A DNA stretch of 64,000 bases, from assembly GCA_031280615.1 (NCBI GenBank), contig JAITGO010000022.1, forward strand, positions 186,001-250,000, in the 5' to 3' direction. The DNA is from Desulfobulbus sp. (GTDB taxonomy: Bacteria; Desulfobacterota; Desulfobulbia; Desulfobulbales; Desulfobulbaceae). A program made the position numbers and the translations under genes. The notes under the pieces were generated by a model. It saw only the letters and a program-made list of their open reading frames with translations, did no database searches and was not told the origin of the DNA. Numbering within the stretch: the stretch's first letter is position 1; each line of letters opens with the position of its first letter. This document shows positions 20,555 to 29,753 of the stretch, one piece after another.

Positions 20555-20729
20555 GCTGACCTTGGGCAACGGCGGCGATGTGATCGTCATGGTCGAGCTG
20601 GACGACGACGGCACGCTTCGGATTCCTCGCCATGCCCTGTACGGCTCCTTCCAGGAAGGCGTGCTTGCCTGCAAAGTGATGCGGCCGGAGGATCAGGCCT
20701 GCGTGCAACGGGAGTCCTGGGTGGATTGA
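20535..20729 (+). CDS. Possible small protein, 64 residues, unrecognised
   Basis: This short reading frame overlaps the last 20 bp of the transpeptidase gene in another frame and ends before the strong terminator. The sequence is acidic and beta-like (ELTLGNGGDVIVMVELDDDG, then LRIPRHALYG). I recognise no family. An AGGCGG stretch lies about 8 nt upstream of the ATG. Position inside a transcription unit and plausible composition support it. Short length and lack of a known homologue argue against it. Confidence 0.4.
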   Translation: MRKIPCELTLGNGGDVIVMVELDDDGTLRIPRHALYGSFQEGVLACKVMRPEDQACVQRESWVD

Positions 20730-20768
20730 GGAAGCCGCCGGATCGCCGATGGATGATCCGATGGGCAC

Positions 20769-20826
20769 AAAAAAGCCCCCACCCGTTTTTTGCTCCTTGC
20801 CGAGCAACCGGGTGGGGGCTTTTTTT
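20769..20826. terminator. Strong bidirectional intrinsic terminator
   Basis: AAAAAAGCCCCCACCCG (20769-20785) pairs with CGGGTGGGGGCTTTTTT from 20809. The stem is 17 bp, GC-rich in its inner part, with A and T tracts on either side, so it works in both directions. It lies between the convergent transpeptidase unit and dapL. Confidence 0.93.
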
Positions 20827-20845
20827 GTCGATCCGCTTGCGCGTA

Positions 20846-22069
20846 TCAGGCCAGCGCTTCCCGGATTTTTGCCATGGCCTTGACCACATTGGCCTCGGAG
20901 TTGAACGCCGACAGGCGGATATACCCCTGGCCGCACTTGCCAAAACCTGCCCCCGGAGTGCAGACCACCCCGGCCTTGTTCAGCAGCAGATCGAAAAACG
21001 CCCACGAATCCCCCTTGGCCTCGATCCACACATAGGGGGCATTGTCGCCGCCGACCGTGTGGTAGCCCAGTTCGTTCATGGCCTGGCGGATGATTTTGGC
21101 GTTGGCCAGGTAGCCGTCGATCAGGGCGGTGCACTGAGCCTTGCCTTCGGACGAATAGACGGCCTCGGCCGCCCGCTGCACCGGATAGGAAACGCCGTTG
21201 AACTTGGTGCAGTGCCGCCGGTTCCAGAGCGGATGAATGGCCTGTTTGGCGCCGGCAGCATCATGGGCCATGCACTCTTTGGGCACCACGGTGTAGGCGC
21301 AGCGGGTACCGGTGAAGCCCGCACTTTTGGAATAGCTGCGGAACTCAATCGCCACTTCGCGGGCGCCTTCGATCTCGAAAATCGAGTGCGGCAGCGAGGA
21401 ATCGCGGATAAAGGCCTCATAGGCGGCATCGAAGAGGATGAGCGCCTGGGTGTCGCGAGCAAAATCGACCCAGACCTTCAACTGCTCCCTGGTGATGGTC
21501 GATCCGGTGGGGTTGTTGGGAAAACAGAGATAAATCAGGTCCACCGGCTCCTTGGGCAGGTCGGGGACGTAATTGTTGGCCCTGGTCGACTCCAGATAGA
21601 CGATCCCCTGGTAGCGGCCGTCCTTGAAGTCGCCGGTGCGGCCGGCCATGACGTTGGTGTCGAGATAGACCGGATAGACCGGGTCGGGAATGGCGATTTT
21701 GGCATCGTTGGCGAACAATTCCTGGATATTGCCGGTATCGCACTTGGCGCCGTCGGAAACAAATACCTCGTCGGCCTGGATGTCCGCGCCGCGGGCCTGG
21801 AAATCGTGCTCGGCTATCGCCTGGCGCAAGAATTCATACCCCTGCTCCGGGCCGTAGCCGCGAAAACCGCCGTCGGTGGCCATCTCGTCGACCGCTTTAT
21901 GGAAGGCAGCAATGCACGCGCCCGGCAGCGGCTGGGTCACGTCGCCGATACCCAGCTTGATCACCTCGCGCTCGGGATGGGCAGCCTGGAAGGCTGTCAC
22001 TCGCTTGGCGATATCGGAAAAGAGATAAGAGGCCTGTAATTTCAGGTAATGCTCGTTTATTTTCAACAT
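20846..22069 (-). CDS. dapL: LL-diaminopimelate aminotransferase
   Basis: This PLP enzyme converts tetrahydrodipicolinate directly to LL-diaminopimelate, replacing DapD/DapC/DapE. It has 407 residues. It opens [21 protein letters not shown], then [29 protein letters not shown], the substrate segment [20 protein letters not shown] and the PLP-lysine region [15 protein letters not shown]. These are typical of the DapL family, common in Desulfobacterota and chlamydiae. The ATG at 22069 follows AAGGAA. It is last in the pyrG-kdsA-kdsC-lptC unit (41 nt after lptC), so it may be co-transcribed, linking lysine and peptidoglycan supply to LPS synthesis. Confidence 0.96.
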   Translation of the reverse strand: MLKINEHYLKLQASYLFSDIAKRVTAFQAAHPEREVIKLGIGDVTQPLPGACIAAFHKAVDEMATDGGFRGYGPEQGYEFLRQAIAEHDFQARGADIQADEVFVSDGAKCDTGNIQELFANDAKIAIPDPVYPVYLDTNVMAGRTGDFKDGRYQGIVYLESTRANNYVPDLPKEPVDLIYLCFPNNPTGSTITREQLKVWVDFARDTQALILFDAAYEAFIRDSSLPHSIFEIEGAREVAIEFRSYSKSAGFTGTRCAYTVVPKECMAHDAAGAKQAIHPLWNRRHCTKFNGVSYPVQRAAEAVYSSEGKAQCTALIDGYLANAKIIRQAMNELGYHTVGGDNAPYVWIEAKGDSWAFFDLLLNKAGVVCTPGAGFGKCGQGYIRLSAFNSEANVVKAMAKIREALA

Positions 22070-22110
22070 GGCTGATTCCTTCGCGCATGCGTCCGCCCGC
22101 GGGGCGACGG

Positions 22111-22680
22111 TTAGAGGTTGACCTTGACCCGGTCGCTGAATTCGAATCCTTCCGTGGAAAAATCGTAGTCCATCCGGCCGGCATTCAGCTTCATGCCCGG
22201 TGCCAGGATGGTTACCTTGCCCGGACTGACCAGCACCTTGTCGGCATCGTCATATTCCAGCCGCTCGGAAAGCATCACCTGGTTGCGGAGCGGCTTGACC
22301 ACCTTGACGTGGTCGGTGAGCACCAGGTGCCGCTTATCGATGAAATAGAGGCCCTTGCGGCTTTCGATGTTGATCGGTTCCCGTTCGGAACCGATGTACA
22401 TGGCGCTGACCTCCTCCATCTCGATCTCGTGATCGTCGCCCTGGGTGTAGGCGCGGTTGGCATCGATCTGCCACTCCTCCTTGCCGTTGCTGGTCATGGT
22501 GATGGCCACCGATTCGAGAACGAAATTCTGGATGGGACTCTCTTCCTGGGGCTGCGCCAATTTGGGGTTGTAGCCGCCGCGAGGGGCGAGGAAGGCGGCC
22601 AGCGGCGGCCGCCACAGCGGGCTGGTGACAAAGAGCAGTACCGGCAGCAGCCAGAGGAGGTTACGGGGATTTTTGATCAT
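22111..22680 (-). CDS. lptC: LPS export protein LptC
   Basis: This is the bitopic inner-membrane component of the LPS transport bridge, which passes LPS from LptB2FG to LptA. It has 189 residues: a single N-terminal membrane helix ([16 protein letters not shown]) and a periplasmic beta-jellyroll with repeated strands ([38 protein letters not shown]). The ATG at 22680 overlaps the kdsC stop as ATGA. The usual neighbours lptA and lptB are not downstream. dapL follows instead. Confidence 0.85.
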   Translation of the reverse strand: MIKNPRNLLWLLPVLLFVTSPLWRPPLAAFLAPRGGYNPKLAQPQEESPIQNFVLESVAITMTSNGKEEWQIDANRAYTQGDDHEIEMEEVSAMYIGSEREPINIESRKGLYFIDKRHLVLTDHVKVVKPLRNQVMLSERLEYDDADKVLVSPGKVTILAPGMKLNAGRMDYDFSTEGFEFSDRVKVNL

Positions 22681-23318
22681 CGATCGAACTTGGCTTGCAT
22701 CCGCGCCAAGTTGCCCTGGGCCTCGAGGATGAGATCGCAGACCTCGCGCACCGCTCCCGTCCCGCCGGGACGCTCGGTGGTGTAATGGACCCGCCGGTGG
22801 ATTTCAGCCACCGCATTGGCGGGCGCAATGGCCAATCCGACCCGGTTGAGCAGGGGCAGATCCATGAAGTCGTCTCCCATGTAGGCGGTCTGCGGCGGCC
22901 TCAGGCCGGTGTCCTTGAGGATGGACTCGTAGGCGGTCAGCTTGTCCTGTTGTCCTTGCAGCACATGGGCCATTTTCAGATCGCGGGCGCGGCGCTCCAC
23001 CACCTCGGAACTGCGGGCGGTGATGATGCCCACCGCCACCCCGCTGTCCTGCAGCAGCCTGATGCCCAAGCCATCCTGGGAATTGAAGCTTTTGGCCTCG
23101 GCGCCGCCGGGGAGATAGATCAGGGAACCGTCGGTGAGCACACCGTCGACGTCGAGTAGCAACAATTGCACCTGTCGGGCCCTGGTCTGGACGGCCTGCC
23201 AAGCAACGCTGCGTTCCAAGGGGCGGCTTCGCTGCATGGCCCGGTTGCGCAGCGCCTCGGTCAGTTCGCAGTCGGTCGGATACGAAGCTCCGGGGCTGTC
23301 GCAATCCTGCTCAGCCAT
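22677..23318 (-). CDS. kdsC: 3-deoxy-D-manno-octulosonate 8-phosphate phosphatase
   Basis: This HAD-superfamily phosphatase frees Kdo from Kdo-8-P for LPS. The nucleophile loop is [13 protein letters not shown] (Asp56 nucleophile, Asp58). [17 protein letters not shown] and [12 protein letters not shown] (metal-binding aspartates) follow. It has 213 residues, including a 48-residue N-terminal extension not needed by the core. A start at the inner Met (MQRSRPL) would give a size closer to other KdsC proteins. It overlaps kdsA by 8 nt and lptC by 4 nt. Confidence 0.92.
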   Translation of the reverse strand: MAEQDCDSPGASYPTDCELTEALRNRAMQRSRPLERSVAWQAVQTRARQVQLLLLDVDGVLTDGSLIYLPGGAEAKSFNSQDGLGIRLLQDSGVAVGIITARSSEVVERRARDLKMAHVLQGQQDKLTAYESILKDTGLRPPQTAYMGDDFMDLPLLNRVGLAIAPANAVAEIHRRVHYTTERPGGTGAVREVCDLILEAQGNLARMQAKFDR

Positions 23319-24159
23319 CGATAACTCCCGCCACTGCCCGGCGCACCGCCAGCAACTGTTTGAGCAAGGGTTCCACCTCGGCCAGGGGCAGGGAATTGGG
23401 CCCGTCGCACAGGGCCTGGTCCGGGTCGGGATGGACCTCGAGAAACAGGCCGTCGATACCCACCGCCATCGCCGCCCGCGCCAGGACCGGAATGAACTCG
23501 CGCTGGCCGCCGGAGCTCGAGCCGGCACCGCCGGGCAACTGAACCGAATGGGTGGCGTCGAACACCACCGGAAAGCCCAGGGAACGCATGACCGGCAGGG
23601 AACGCATGTCCACCACGAGGTTGTTGTAGCCGAAGCTGGCGCCGCGCTCGGTGAGCAGGATCCGCTCGCTGCCGGCGCCGCGCACTTTGTCGACCGCGTT
23701 GGCCATGTCCCAGGGGGAGACGAACTGTCCCTTCTTGATATTGACGACCTTGCCGGTGCGGGCAGCGGCCACCAAGAGGTCGGTCTGGCGACAGAGAAAA
23801 GCGGGAATCTGCAGAATGTCGAGTACATCGGCGGCCATTTCCGCCTGGGCCGGTTCGTGGATATCGGAAACCACCGGCACCCGCACCTCTTCGCGCAGCC
23901 GGCCGAGAATGCGCAATCCCTTCTCCGGGCCGGGACCGCGGAACGAGGCGAGCGAGGTCCGGTTGGCCTTGTCGAACGAGGCCTTGAACACGTAGGAAAT
24001 CCCCAGGCGAGCGGCCACGGCCTGCATCTCCAGGGCAATTTCCCGGGCGAGCTCGGCGCTTTCCAGCACGCAGGGACCGGCGATCAGCAGCAGGGGGGCG
24101 CCCGGCCCGACGTCGATGGGTCCGGCAGGGGTGGGTGCGATGCGAACGGTGGCTGTCAT
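23311..24159 (-). CDS. kdsA: 3-deoxy-8-phosphooctulonate synthase
   Basis: This enzyme condenses PEP with arabinose-5-phosphate to give Kdo-8-P. It has 282 residues. Visible are [13 protein letters not shown], the [12 protein letters not shown] substrate loop, [29 protein letters not shown], and [12 protein letters not shown]. The ATG at 24159 starts 1 nt after the pyrG stop. The cysteine of the LIAGPC motif is present, but this segment does not separate metal-dependent from metal-independent classes. It is in the classic pyrG-kdsA-kdsC order. Confidence 0.97.
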   Translation of the reverse strand: MTATVRIAPTPAGPIDVGPGAPLLLIAGPCVLESAELAREIALEMQAVAARLGISYVFKASFDKANRTSLASFRGPGPEKGLRILGRLREEVRVPVVSDIHEPAQAEMAADVLDILQIPAFLCRQTDLLVAAARTGKVVNIKKGQFVSPWDMANAVDKVRGAGSERILLTERGASFGYNNLVVDMRSLPVMRSLGFPVVFDATHSVQLPGGAGSSSGGQREFIPVLARAAMAVGIDGLFLEVHPDPDQALCDGPNSLPLAEVEPLLKQLLAVRRAVAGVIDG

Positions 24160-24160
24160 G

Positions 24161-25834
<1,674 letters not shown>

Positions 25835-25906
25835 TCAGGCGCAGGAAAACAGCGAGGGAGGCAGCCAGGCTGCCGGACGAACGATTGGACCAAAACTATA
25901 CACGAT

Positions 25907-25945
25907 CCCCCCCCTCTTTACAAGTCGGGGCACCGTGAAAACCAA
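25907..25945 (-). promoter_or_regulatory. Candidate pyrG promoter with an initial G-run
   Basis: On the minus strand TTGGTT (25945-25940) and TGTAAA (25922-25917) are separated by 17 nt. A run of eight G (25914-25907) starts 2 nt later, so the expected start point lies inside the G-run. G-runs at pyrG transcript starts allow reiterative initiation in some Gram-positive bacteria. Any such control here is an inference. The hexamers match the consensus only partly. Confidence 0.35.
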
Positions 25946-26004
25946 TCGGAAAACATACTGATTTTATTATTGAAAGCAAAAAATCCATCCCGGACGTCCA
26001 TCGT

Positions 26005-26475
26005 TCAAACCCCGTGCCACAGCAGGCGGGCCAATTCGACCAGGCGGCACTGCTGAACATCGGTCAAAGGGGTGAAGGGGGAGTTGTCGTAGGTGGTTTC
26101 GCGGTTCTCCACCACCAGCACCTTGGCATCCAAACTCAAGGTATGGGTGTGCCAGACCGCCTGCCGGACGTTATATGCGCGCCCCGGCTGAAGATCCTCG
26201 CCATGGATGCGGGTGACCGCCTCCCGCCCTTCCCCAACGAACAGGATGCAACGGCCGGCCAGCAGGACAAACACTTCGTCGGTCTCGTTATGGCGCTGCA
26301 TCCGAGTAAGGCGCTCAGGCAGCAGGTCGGCGCTGTAGTTGAGAACCGCCACCCGCCAGGAGCCGAAATCGACCAGGGGTTTGTAGCCCTCGCCGCTGTA
26401 CTCGCATATTTCCAGAAGTTCGCGGTTCATGACGATGGCCGGCAAGTCGGCTGGATTCGAGGGGGTGGTGGACAT
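26005..26475 (-). CDS. Cupin-fold protein of unknown function
   Basis: This protein has 156 residues from the ATG at 26475. An in-frame extension reaches upstream but looks non-coding. The core reads as a cupin: RHNETDEVFVLLAGRCILFVGEG (HxxxxEvf first-motif pattern) and VRQAVWHTHTLSLDAKVLVVEN (second motif with histidines). A metal-binding beta-barrel is therefore likely. The surrounding TTYDNSPFTPL segment is similar to small cupins annotated only as hypothetical. It stands alone between pyrG and pal. Its substrate is unknown. Confidence 0.65.
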   Translation of the reverse strand: MSTTPSNPADLPAIVMNRELLEICEYSGEGYKPLVDFGSWRVAVLNYSADLLPERLTRMQRHNETDEVFVLLAGRCILFVGEGREAVTRIHGEDLQPGRAYNVRQAVWHTHTLSLDAKVLVVENRETTYDNSPFTPLTDVQQCRLVELARLLWHGV

Positions 26476-26607
26476 GGCTGCTCCGGTGATAGCGCGAAAG
26501 ACGAGTGTTTCTATCATTCCCGCCCAAGGGCCGCAAGGAAAAGGTGCCGCCATCTTGCCGGAATGCGGTGCCACAGGCGTCGATCTCTTGGGAATGTTAG
26601 GTTTTTA

Positions 26608-26637
26608 TTGACGTTGTCGTCTGGTTGCAGGTATACA
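26608..26637 (+). promoter_or_regulatory. Candidate sigma-70 promoter for pal
   Basis: TTGACG (26608-26613) and TATACA (26632-26637) are 18 nt apart and lie about 50 nt upstream of the pal start. Each hexamer has five of six consensus bases. Confidence 0.6.
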
Positions 26638-26686
26638 TCGACAATCATTACCTCCTTGCCCTTCATTCTCTTTTCGAGGCCGATCT

Positions 26687-27310
26687 ATGAGTACGTATTC
26701 CCGTTTTTTTCTTGCCGCCACCCTGGCCGGCGCCCTTCTTTTCCAAGGAGGCTGCGCCCCGAAACCGGTTTCACCCTATGCCGGAGGAGGCACGGGCACC
26801 GCCGATAGCACGAGCGGCAACCGCATGGGCAACATCACCGAGGAAATGGGGCCGGGAACCGATGGCAGCAATGGCGGTGTCGAAGGACTCGACTCCACCG
26901 GCCGCGGCGGCTCCGGGAGCCTGGGCAGCGATGCCGACTCCAAGAGCGACGCCTACAAACGCGAACACGGTCGCTGTTCGCCCGAGTTCAAGCCGATCTA
27001 TTTCGATTACGACCAGTCCAAAATCAAGGGCGAGCAGATTCCGATCATGGAGCAAAACGGCACCTATCTGAGAAACAATCCCTCCGCCCGGGTGCTGATC
27101 GAAGGCAATACCGACTATCGCGGCACCAACGAATACAACATCGCCCTGGGCGAGCGCCGCGCCGAAGCCGCCAAAAGATACCTGCGCGAATTCGGCATCG
27201 AGGAAAGCCGCATGCGCACCGTCAGTTACGGCGAGGAACGGCCGCTATTCACTGGCAGCAGCGAGGACGATTACGCCCACAACCGGCGCGACGACTTCAT
27301 CCTCGAATAA
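26687..27310 (+). CDS. pal: OmpA-domain peptidoglycan-associated lipoprotein (Pal-like)
   Basis: This outer-membrane lipoprotein ties the membrane to peptidoglycan. It has 207 residues: a lipoprotein signal (FFLAATLAGALLFQGGCAP), a Gly/Ser/Asp-rich flexible linker to about residue 90, and an OmpA-C domain (IYFDYDQSKIKGEQIPIM, VLIEGNTDYRGTNEYNIALGERRAEAAKRYL, then MRTVSYGEERP) with the expected DAP-binding Asp and Arg. The genes tolA, tolB and tolQR are not adjacent, so it may be Pal itself or a paralogue. The linker is longer than in enterobacterial Pal. Confidence 0.85.
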   Translation: MSTYSRFFLAATLAGALLFQGGCAPKPVSPYAGGGTGTADSTSGNRMGNITEEMGPGTDGSNGGVEGLDSTGRGGSGSLGSDADSKSDAYKREHGRCSPEFKPIYFDYDQSKIKGEQIPIMEQNGTYLRNNPSARVLIEGNTDYRGTNEYNIALGERRAEAAKRYLREFGIEESRMRTVSYGEERPLFTGSSEDDYAHNRRDDFILE

Positions 27311-27440
27311 CCGCTCCGCTCATTCATCCGCCCAAGCCTGGAACGCAGCCGAACGGTCGCGCTCCAGGCTTTTTCTTTTCCCCCGCCTTTTCTTCCCGTT
27401 CCAGCCTGCCCCTTCTCCTGCATGCGAATTTTCTTTTCGC

Positions 27441-27469
27441 TTGACATGCAAATAATTATCAAATACATT
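27441..27469 (+). promoter_or_regulatory. Promoter with Fur-like box ahead of the fur-family gene
   Basis: TTGACA (27441-27446) and TACATT (27464-27469) are separated by exactly 17 nt. The spacer holds TGCAAATAATTATCA (27447-27461), which matches the classical 7-1-7 Fur box TGATAATNATTATCA at 12 of 14 defined positions. Binding there would block the promoter, so autorepression is likely but not proven. Confidence 0.7.
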
Positions 27470-27494
27470 TAGTAAAAATTTTCAACGAGTGGTT

Positions 27495-28145
27495 ATGGAC
27501 AAGCAGCTGCGCATGACGCATCAACGCGAACTCATCCTCGATGAGTTGCGCCGGGGCAAAACCCATCCGACGGCCGACGAACTGTACGAGCGGATCAAAA
27601 AGAAACTGCCGCGAGTGAGCCTGGCCACGGTCTACCGGAACCTGGAGATCCTGTCGGCGGCGGGCCTGATCAAAAAATTGGAGATCAGCGGCCGCCAAAA
27701 ACGATTCGATTGGGACCCGGACGACCACGACCATGTGTACTGCATCCAATGCCAACGGGTCGACAATATCACCCTTGCCGCACCGGTACCCCAGGTTGAA
27801 TCGACGCACAAACAAGGATACCGGATCACCGGGCGCCGGGTCGAATTCTCCGGTCTGTGCCCCAAATGCGTGCGTCAGCAAGAACATCATCAAGCCAAAG
27901 GAGAAAGTTCAATGTCCTGCCCATCCTGCAGCGCCAGCAAACTCAGCGATACCCAACGACAAGTCCTCCAAGCCCTCGCCAATACCTCCGAGGCCTGCGG
28001 CAGCAAGGAGTTGGCGGCAGCAACCGGCCTGGAGGCCAAGCAAATCAGCTGCCAGATTACCGCCCTGAAAAACAAGGGGTATGTCGACAGTCCGGTCCGC
28101 TGCAAATACGCCATCACCGATCAGGGCAAGCAAGCGCTCGAATAA
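27495..28145 (+). CDS. Fur/PerR-family repressor fused to a C-terminal winged-helix domain
   Basis: This is a metal-dependent repressor of iron or peroxide response, 216 residues against about 140 for ordinary Fur/PerR. Residues 1-130 are Fur-like: RMTHQRELILDELRR, HPTADELYERIKKKLPRVSLATVYRNLEIL, DDHDHVYCIQCQRV and GLCPKC, giving two CxxC zinc motifs. The last 77 residues form a second winged helix (SDTQRQVLQAL, GSKELAAATGLEAKQISCQITALKNKGYV). No stop codon separates the two. However, an in-frame ATG at 27912 sits 8 nt after AAAGGAG, so a free C-terminal protein may also be made. The downstream genes encode peroxiredoxin and superoxide reductase, which favours a PerR-like role. Confidence 0.85.
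   Translation: MDKQLRMTHQRELILDELRRGKTHPTADELYERIKKKLPRVSLATVYRNLEILSAAGLIKKLEISGRQKRFDWDPDDHDHVYCIQCQRVDNITLAAPVPQVESTHKQGYRITGRRVEFSGLCPKCVRQQEHHQAKGESSMSCPSCSASKLSDTQRQVLQALANTSEACGSKELAAATGLEAKQISCQITALKNKGYVDSPVRCKYAITDQGKQALE
27897..27914 (+). promoter_or_regulatory. Internal ribosome binding site and in-frame ATG inside the fur-family gene
   Basis: AAAGGAG (27897-27903) is followed after 8 nt by ATG (27912-27914), in frame with the fusion gene. Translation from here would give a 77-residue winged-helix protein starting MSCPSCSASK. This ribosome site is stronger than the one at the full-length start. Confidence 0.6.
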
Positions 28146-28187
28146 GCATCCCCTTCCTTTCATTCCGTTTTATCAGGAGATCACCCC

Positions 28188-28781
28188 ATGAGTTTTTTAG
28201 TGACCCGTAAGGCGCCGGATTTTTCCGCCACCGCCGTCATGCCCGACAATTCCATGAAGCCCGACTTCAATCTGGCGGAATATCGTGGAAAATATGTTAT
28301 CCTGTTTTTCTATCCCTTGGATTTCACCTTCGTGTGCCCGTCGGAAATTCTGGCCTTCGATAAATCCCTGCCGGAATTCAAGACCAAGAATTGCGAAATC
28401 ATCGGCGTTTCAATCGACTCGCAATTCTCCCATTGGGCCTGGAAGAACACGCCGGTCGCCCAGGGCGGCATCGGTAATATCCAGTTTCCGCTGGTTGCCG
28501 ATCTCGACAAGAACATTTCCCGCCAGTACGGGGTGTTGCTCGAAGCGGGCATGGCCCTGCGCGGCACCTTCCTGATCGATCGCGACGGCATTGTCCGCCA
28601 TGCTGTCGTCAACGACCTGCCCTTGGGCCGCAATATCGGCGAAGCCCTGCGCATGGTCGACGCCCTGCAGTTCCACGAAAAGCACGGCGATGTCTGCCCG
28701 GCCAACTGGGAAGAAGGCAAAGAGGCGATGAAACCCACCGCCATCGGGGTCGCCGATTACCTGTCCAAACACAACGGATGA
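28188..28781 (+). CDS. Typical 2-Cys peroxiredoxin (AhpC/Prx1 type)
   Basis: This enzyme reduces hydrogen peroxide and organic peroxides. It has 197 residues. The peroxidatic Cys50 is in FYPLDFTFVCPSE, and the resolving Cys170 is in HGDVCPANW, with the extended C-terminal helix of typical 2-Cys enzymes. The segment GTFLIDRDGIVRH is conserved. The ATG at 28188 follows AGGAG. It lies 42 nt after the Fur-family gene on the same strand and before superoxide reductase, so the group looks like one oxidative-stress unit. No ahpF reductase is adjacent. The electron donor may be rubredoxin-, rubrerythrin- or thioredoxin-linked. Confidence 0.95.
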   Translation: MSFLVTRKAPDFSATAVMPDNSMKPDFNLAEYRGKYVILFFYPLDFTFVCPSEILAFDKSLPEFKTKNCEIIGVSIDSQFSHWAWKNTPVAQGGIGNIQFPLVADLDKNISRQYGVLLEAGMALRGTFLIDRDGIVRHAVVNDLPLGRNIGEALRMVDALQFHEKHGDVCPANWEEGKEAMKPTAIGVADYLSKHNG

Positions 28782-28953
28782 CCCTGCGTCGATTCCGCTG
28801 TCAATTTTCGGCATAAAATGGAGAAAGGGGGTAAAGCCCCTTTCCCCGCTGGACAAGATTGTTTAATGTTTGGCGAGTTCATGCCTGTTTTGGGGGCCTA
28901 TCGCGCCCCCGTGTCCGCACAATTTTCTCAAACCACCAGGAGGAAAAAGAGCC

Positions 28954-29328
28954 ATGACCCAGAAAAACGAAGTGTACAAATGCGCCCTCTGCGGCAATAT
29001 CGTCGAGATTCTCCATGCCGGGGCCGGCGAGTTGGTCTGCTGCGGCCAGCCCATGGCCGTGATGGCTGAAAACACCGTCGATGCCGCCAAGGAAAAGCAT
29101 GTACCCGTGATCACCAAGGTTGCCGAGGGCTACAAGGTATCGGTCGGCTCCGTTCCCCATCCCATGGAAGAAAAACACTGGATCGAGTTCATCGAACTGA
29201 TCGCCGACGGCAAGGTCTATCGTCAGAATCTCGCTCCGGGCCAAGTTCCGGAAGCAGTCTTCTGTATCAAGGCGGACCAGGTGTCTGCCCGTGAGTATTG
29301 CAACCTGCACGGCCTGTGGAAGGCCTGA
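28954..29328 (+). CDS. dfx: Two-iron superoxide reductase (desulfoferrodoxin)
   Basis: This enzyme reduces superoxide to peroxide without making oxygen, the standard defence in sulfate reducers. It has 124 residues. The desulforedoxin-type centre I ligands are Cys10, Cys13, Cys29 and Cys30. The catalytic centre II ligands are His49, His69, His75, Cys116 and His119, with Lys48 next to the conserved EKHVPV motif. Every expected ligand is present. The ATG at 28954 follows AGGAGG. Its peroxide product can be handled by the peroxiredoxin just upstream, and electrons come from the rubredoxin just downstream. Confidence 0.97.
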   Translation: MTQKNEVYKCALCGNIVEILHAGAGELVCCGQPMAVMAENTVDAAKEKHVPVITKVAEGYKVSVGSVPHPMEEKHWIEFIELIADGKVYRQNLAPGQVPEAVFCIKADQVSAREYCNLHGLWKA

Positions 29329-29358
29329 TCCCATTCAACTCAAGCGAGGTACAACACA

Positions 29359-29517
29359 ATGAAAAAATACACCTGTGTCGTCTGTGGATACGAATATGAC
29401 CCGGCCAAGGGAGATCCCGACAACGGCGTTGCACCCGGCACCGCCTTCGAGGATATTCCCGATGATTGGACCTGTCCGCTCTGCGGTGCCGGCAAGGATC
29501 AGTTCGAAGAGGCCTGA
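29359..29517 (+). CDS. Rubredoxin
   Basis: This 52-residue electron carrier has the two metal-binding pairs [10 protein letters not shown] (Cys6, Cys9) and [11 protein letters not shown] (Cys39, Cys42) around an FeS4 iron. It is 30 nt after the superoxide reductase gene, the usual arrangement in which rubredoxin donates electrons to it. The ATG at 29359 follows GCGAGGT. A long hairpin comes 19 nt after the stop. Confidence 0.97.
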   Translation: MKKYTCVVCGYEYDPAKGDPDNGVAPGTAFEDIPDDWTCPLCGAGKDQFEEA

Positions 29518-29536
29518 TCTTCTCATGTAAAAAAAA

Positions 29537-29574
29537 GAGGTATCCCGGTTCGTCACGCTGAACCGGGATACCTC
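29537..29574. terminator. Hairpin downstream of rubredoxin
   Basis: GAGGTATCCCGGTT (29537-29550) and AACCGGGATACCTC (29561-29574) pair perfectly over 14 bp. An A-run precedes it, giving a U-tract for minus-strand transcripts. It separates the redox cluster from the convergent sensor kinase gene. The 180 nt beyond it up to the kinase stop show no gene. Confidence 0.75.
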
Positions 29575-29753
29575 CCATCCGCTTGGCTCTCCTTCTTTCG
29601 ATCCCCCTGTCTTCCCCTCCCCACAGATCAGTCCTGCCCTTGAGGCGATTGCCGCCCGGGCCTTAAACCGGGCTCCCACCAACCGTTCGAAAGCACTCTC
29701 GATGTCCCGGCCGGAGCGCCGGTCAAAGGGGTACGAGGTCGTTTCAACCGCGA

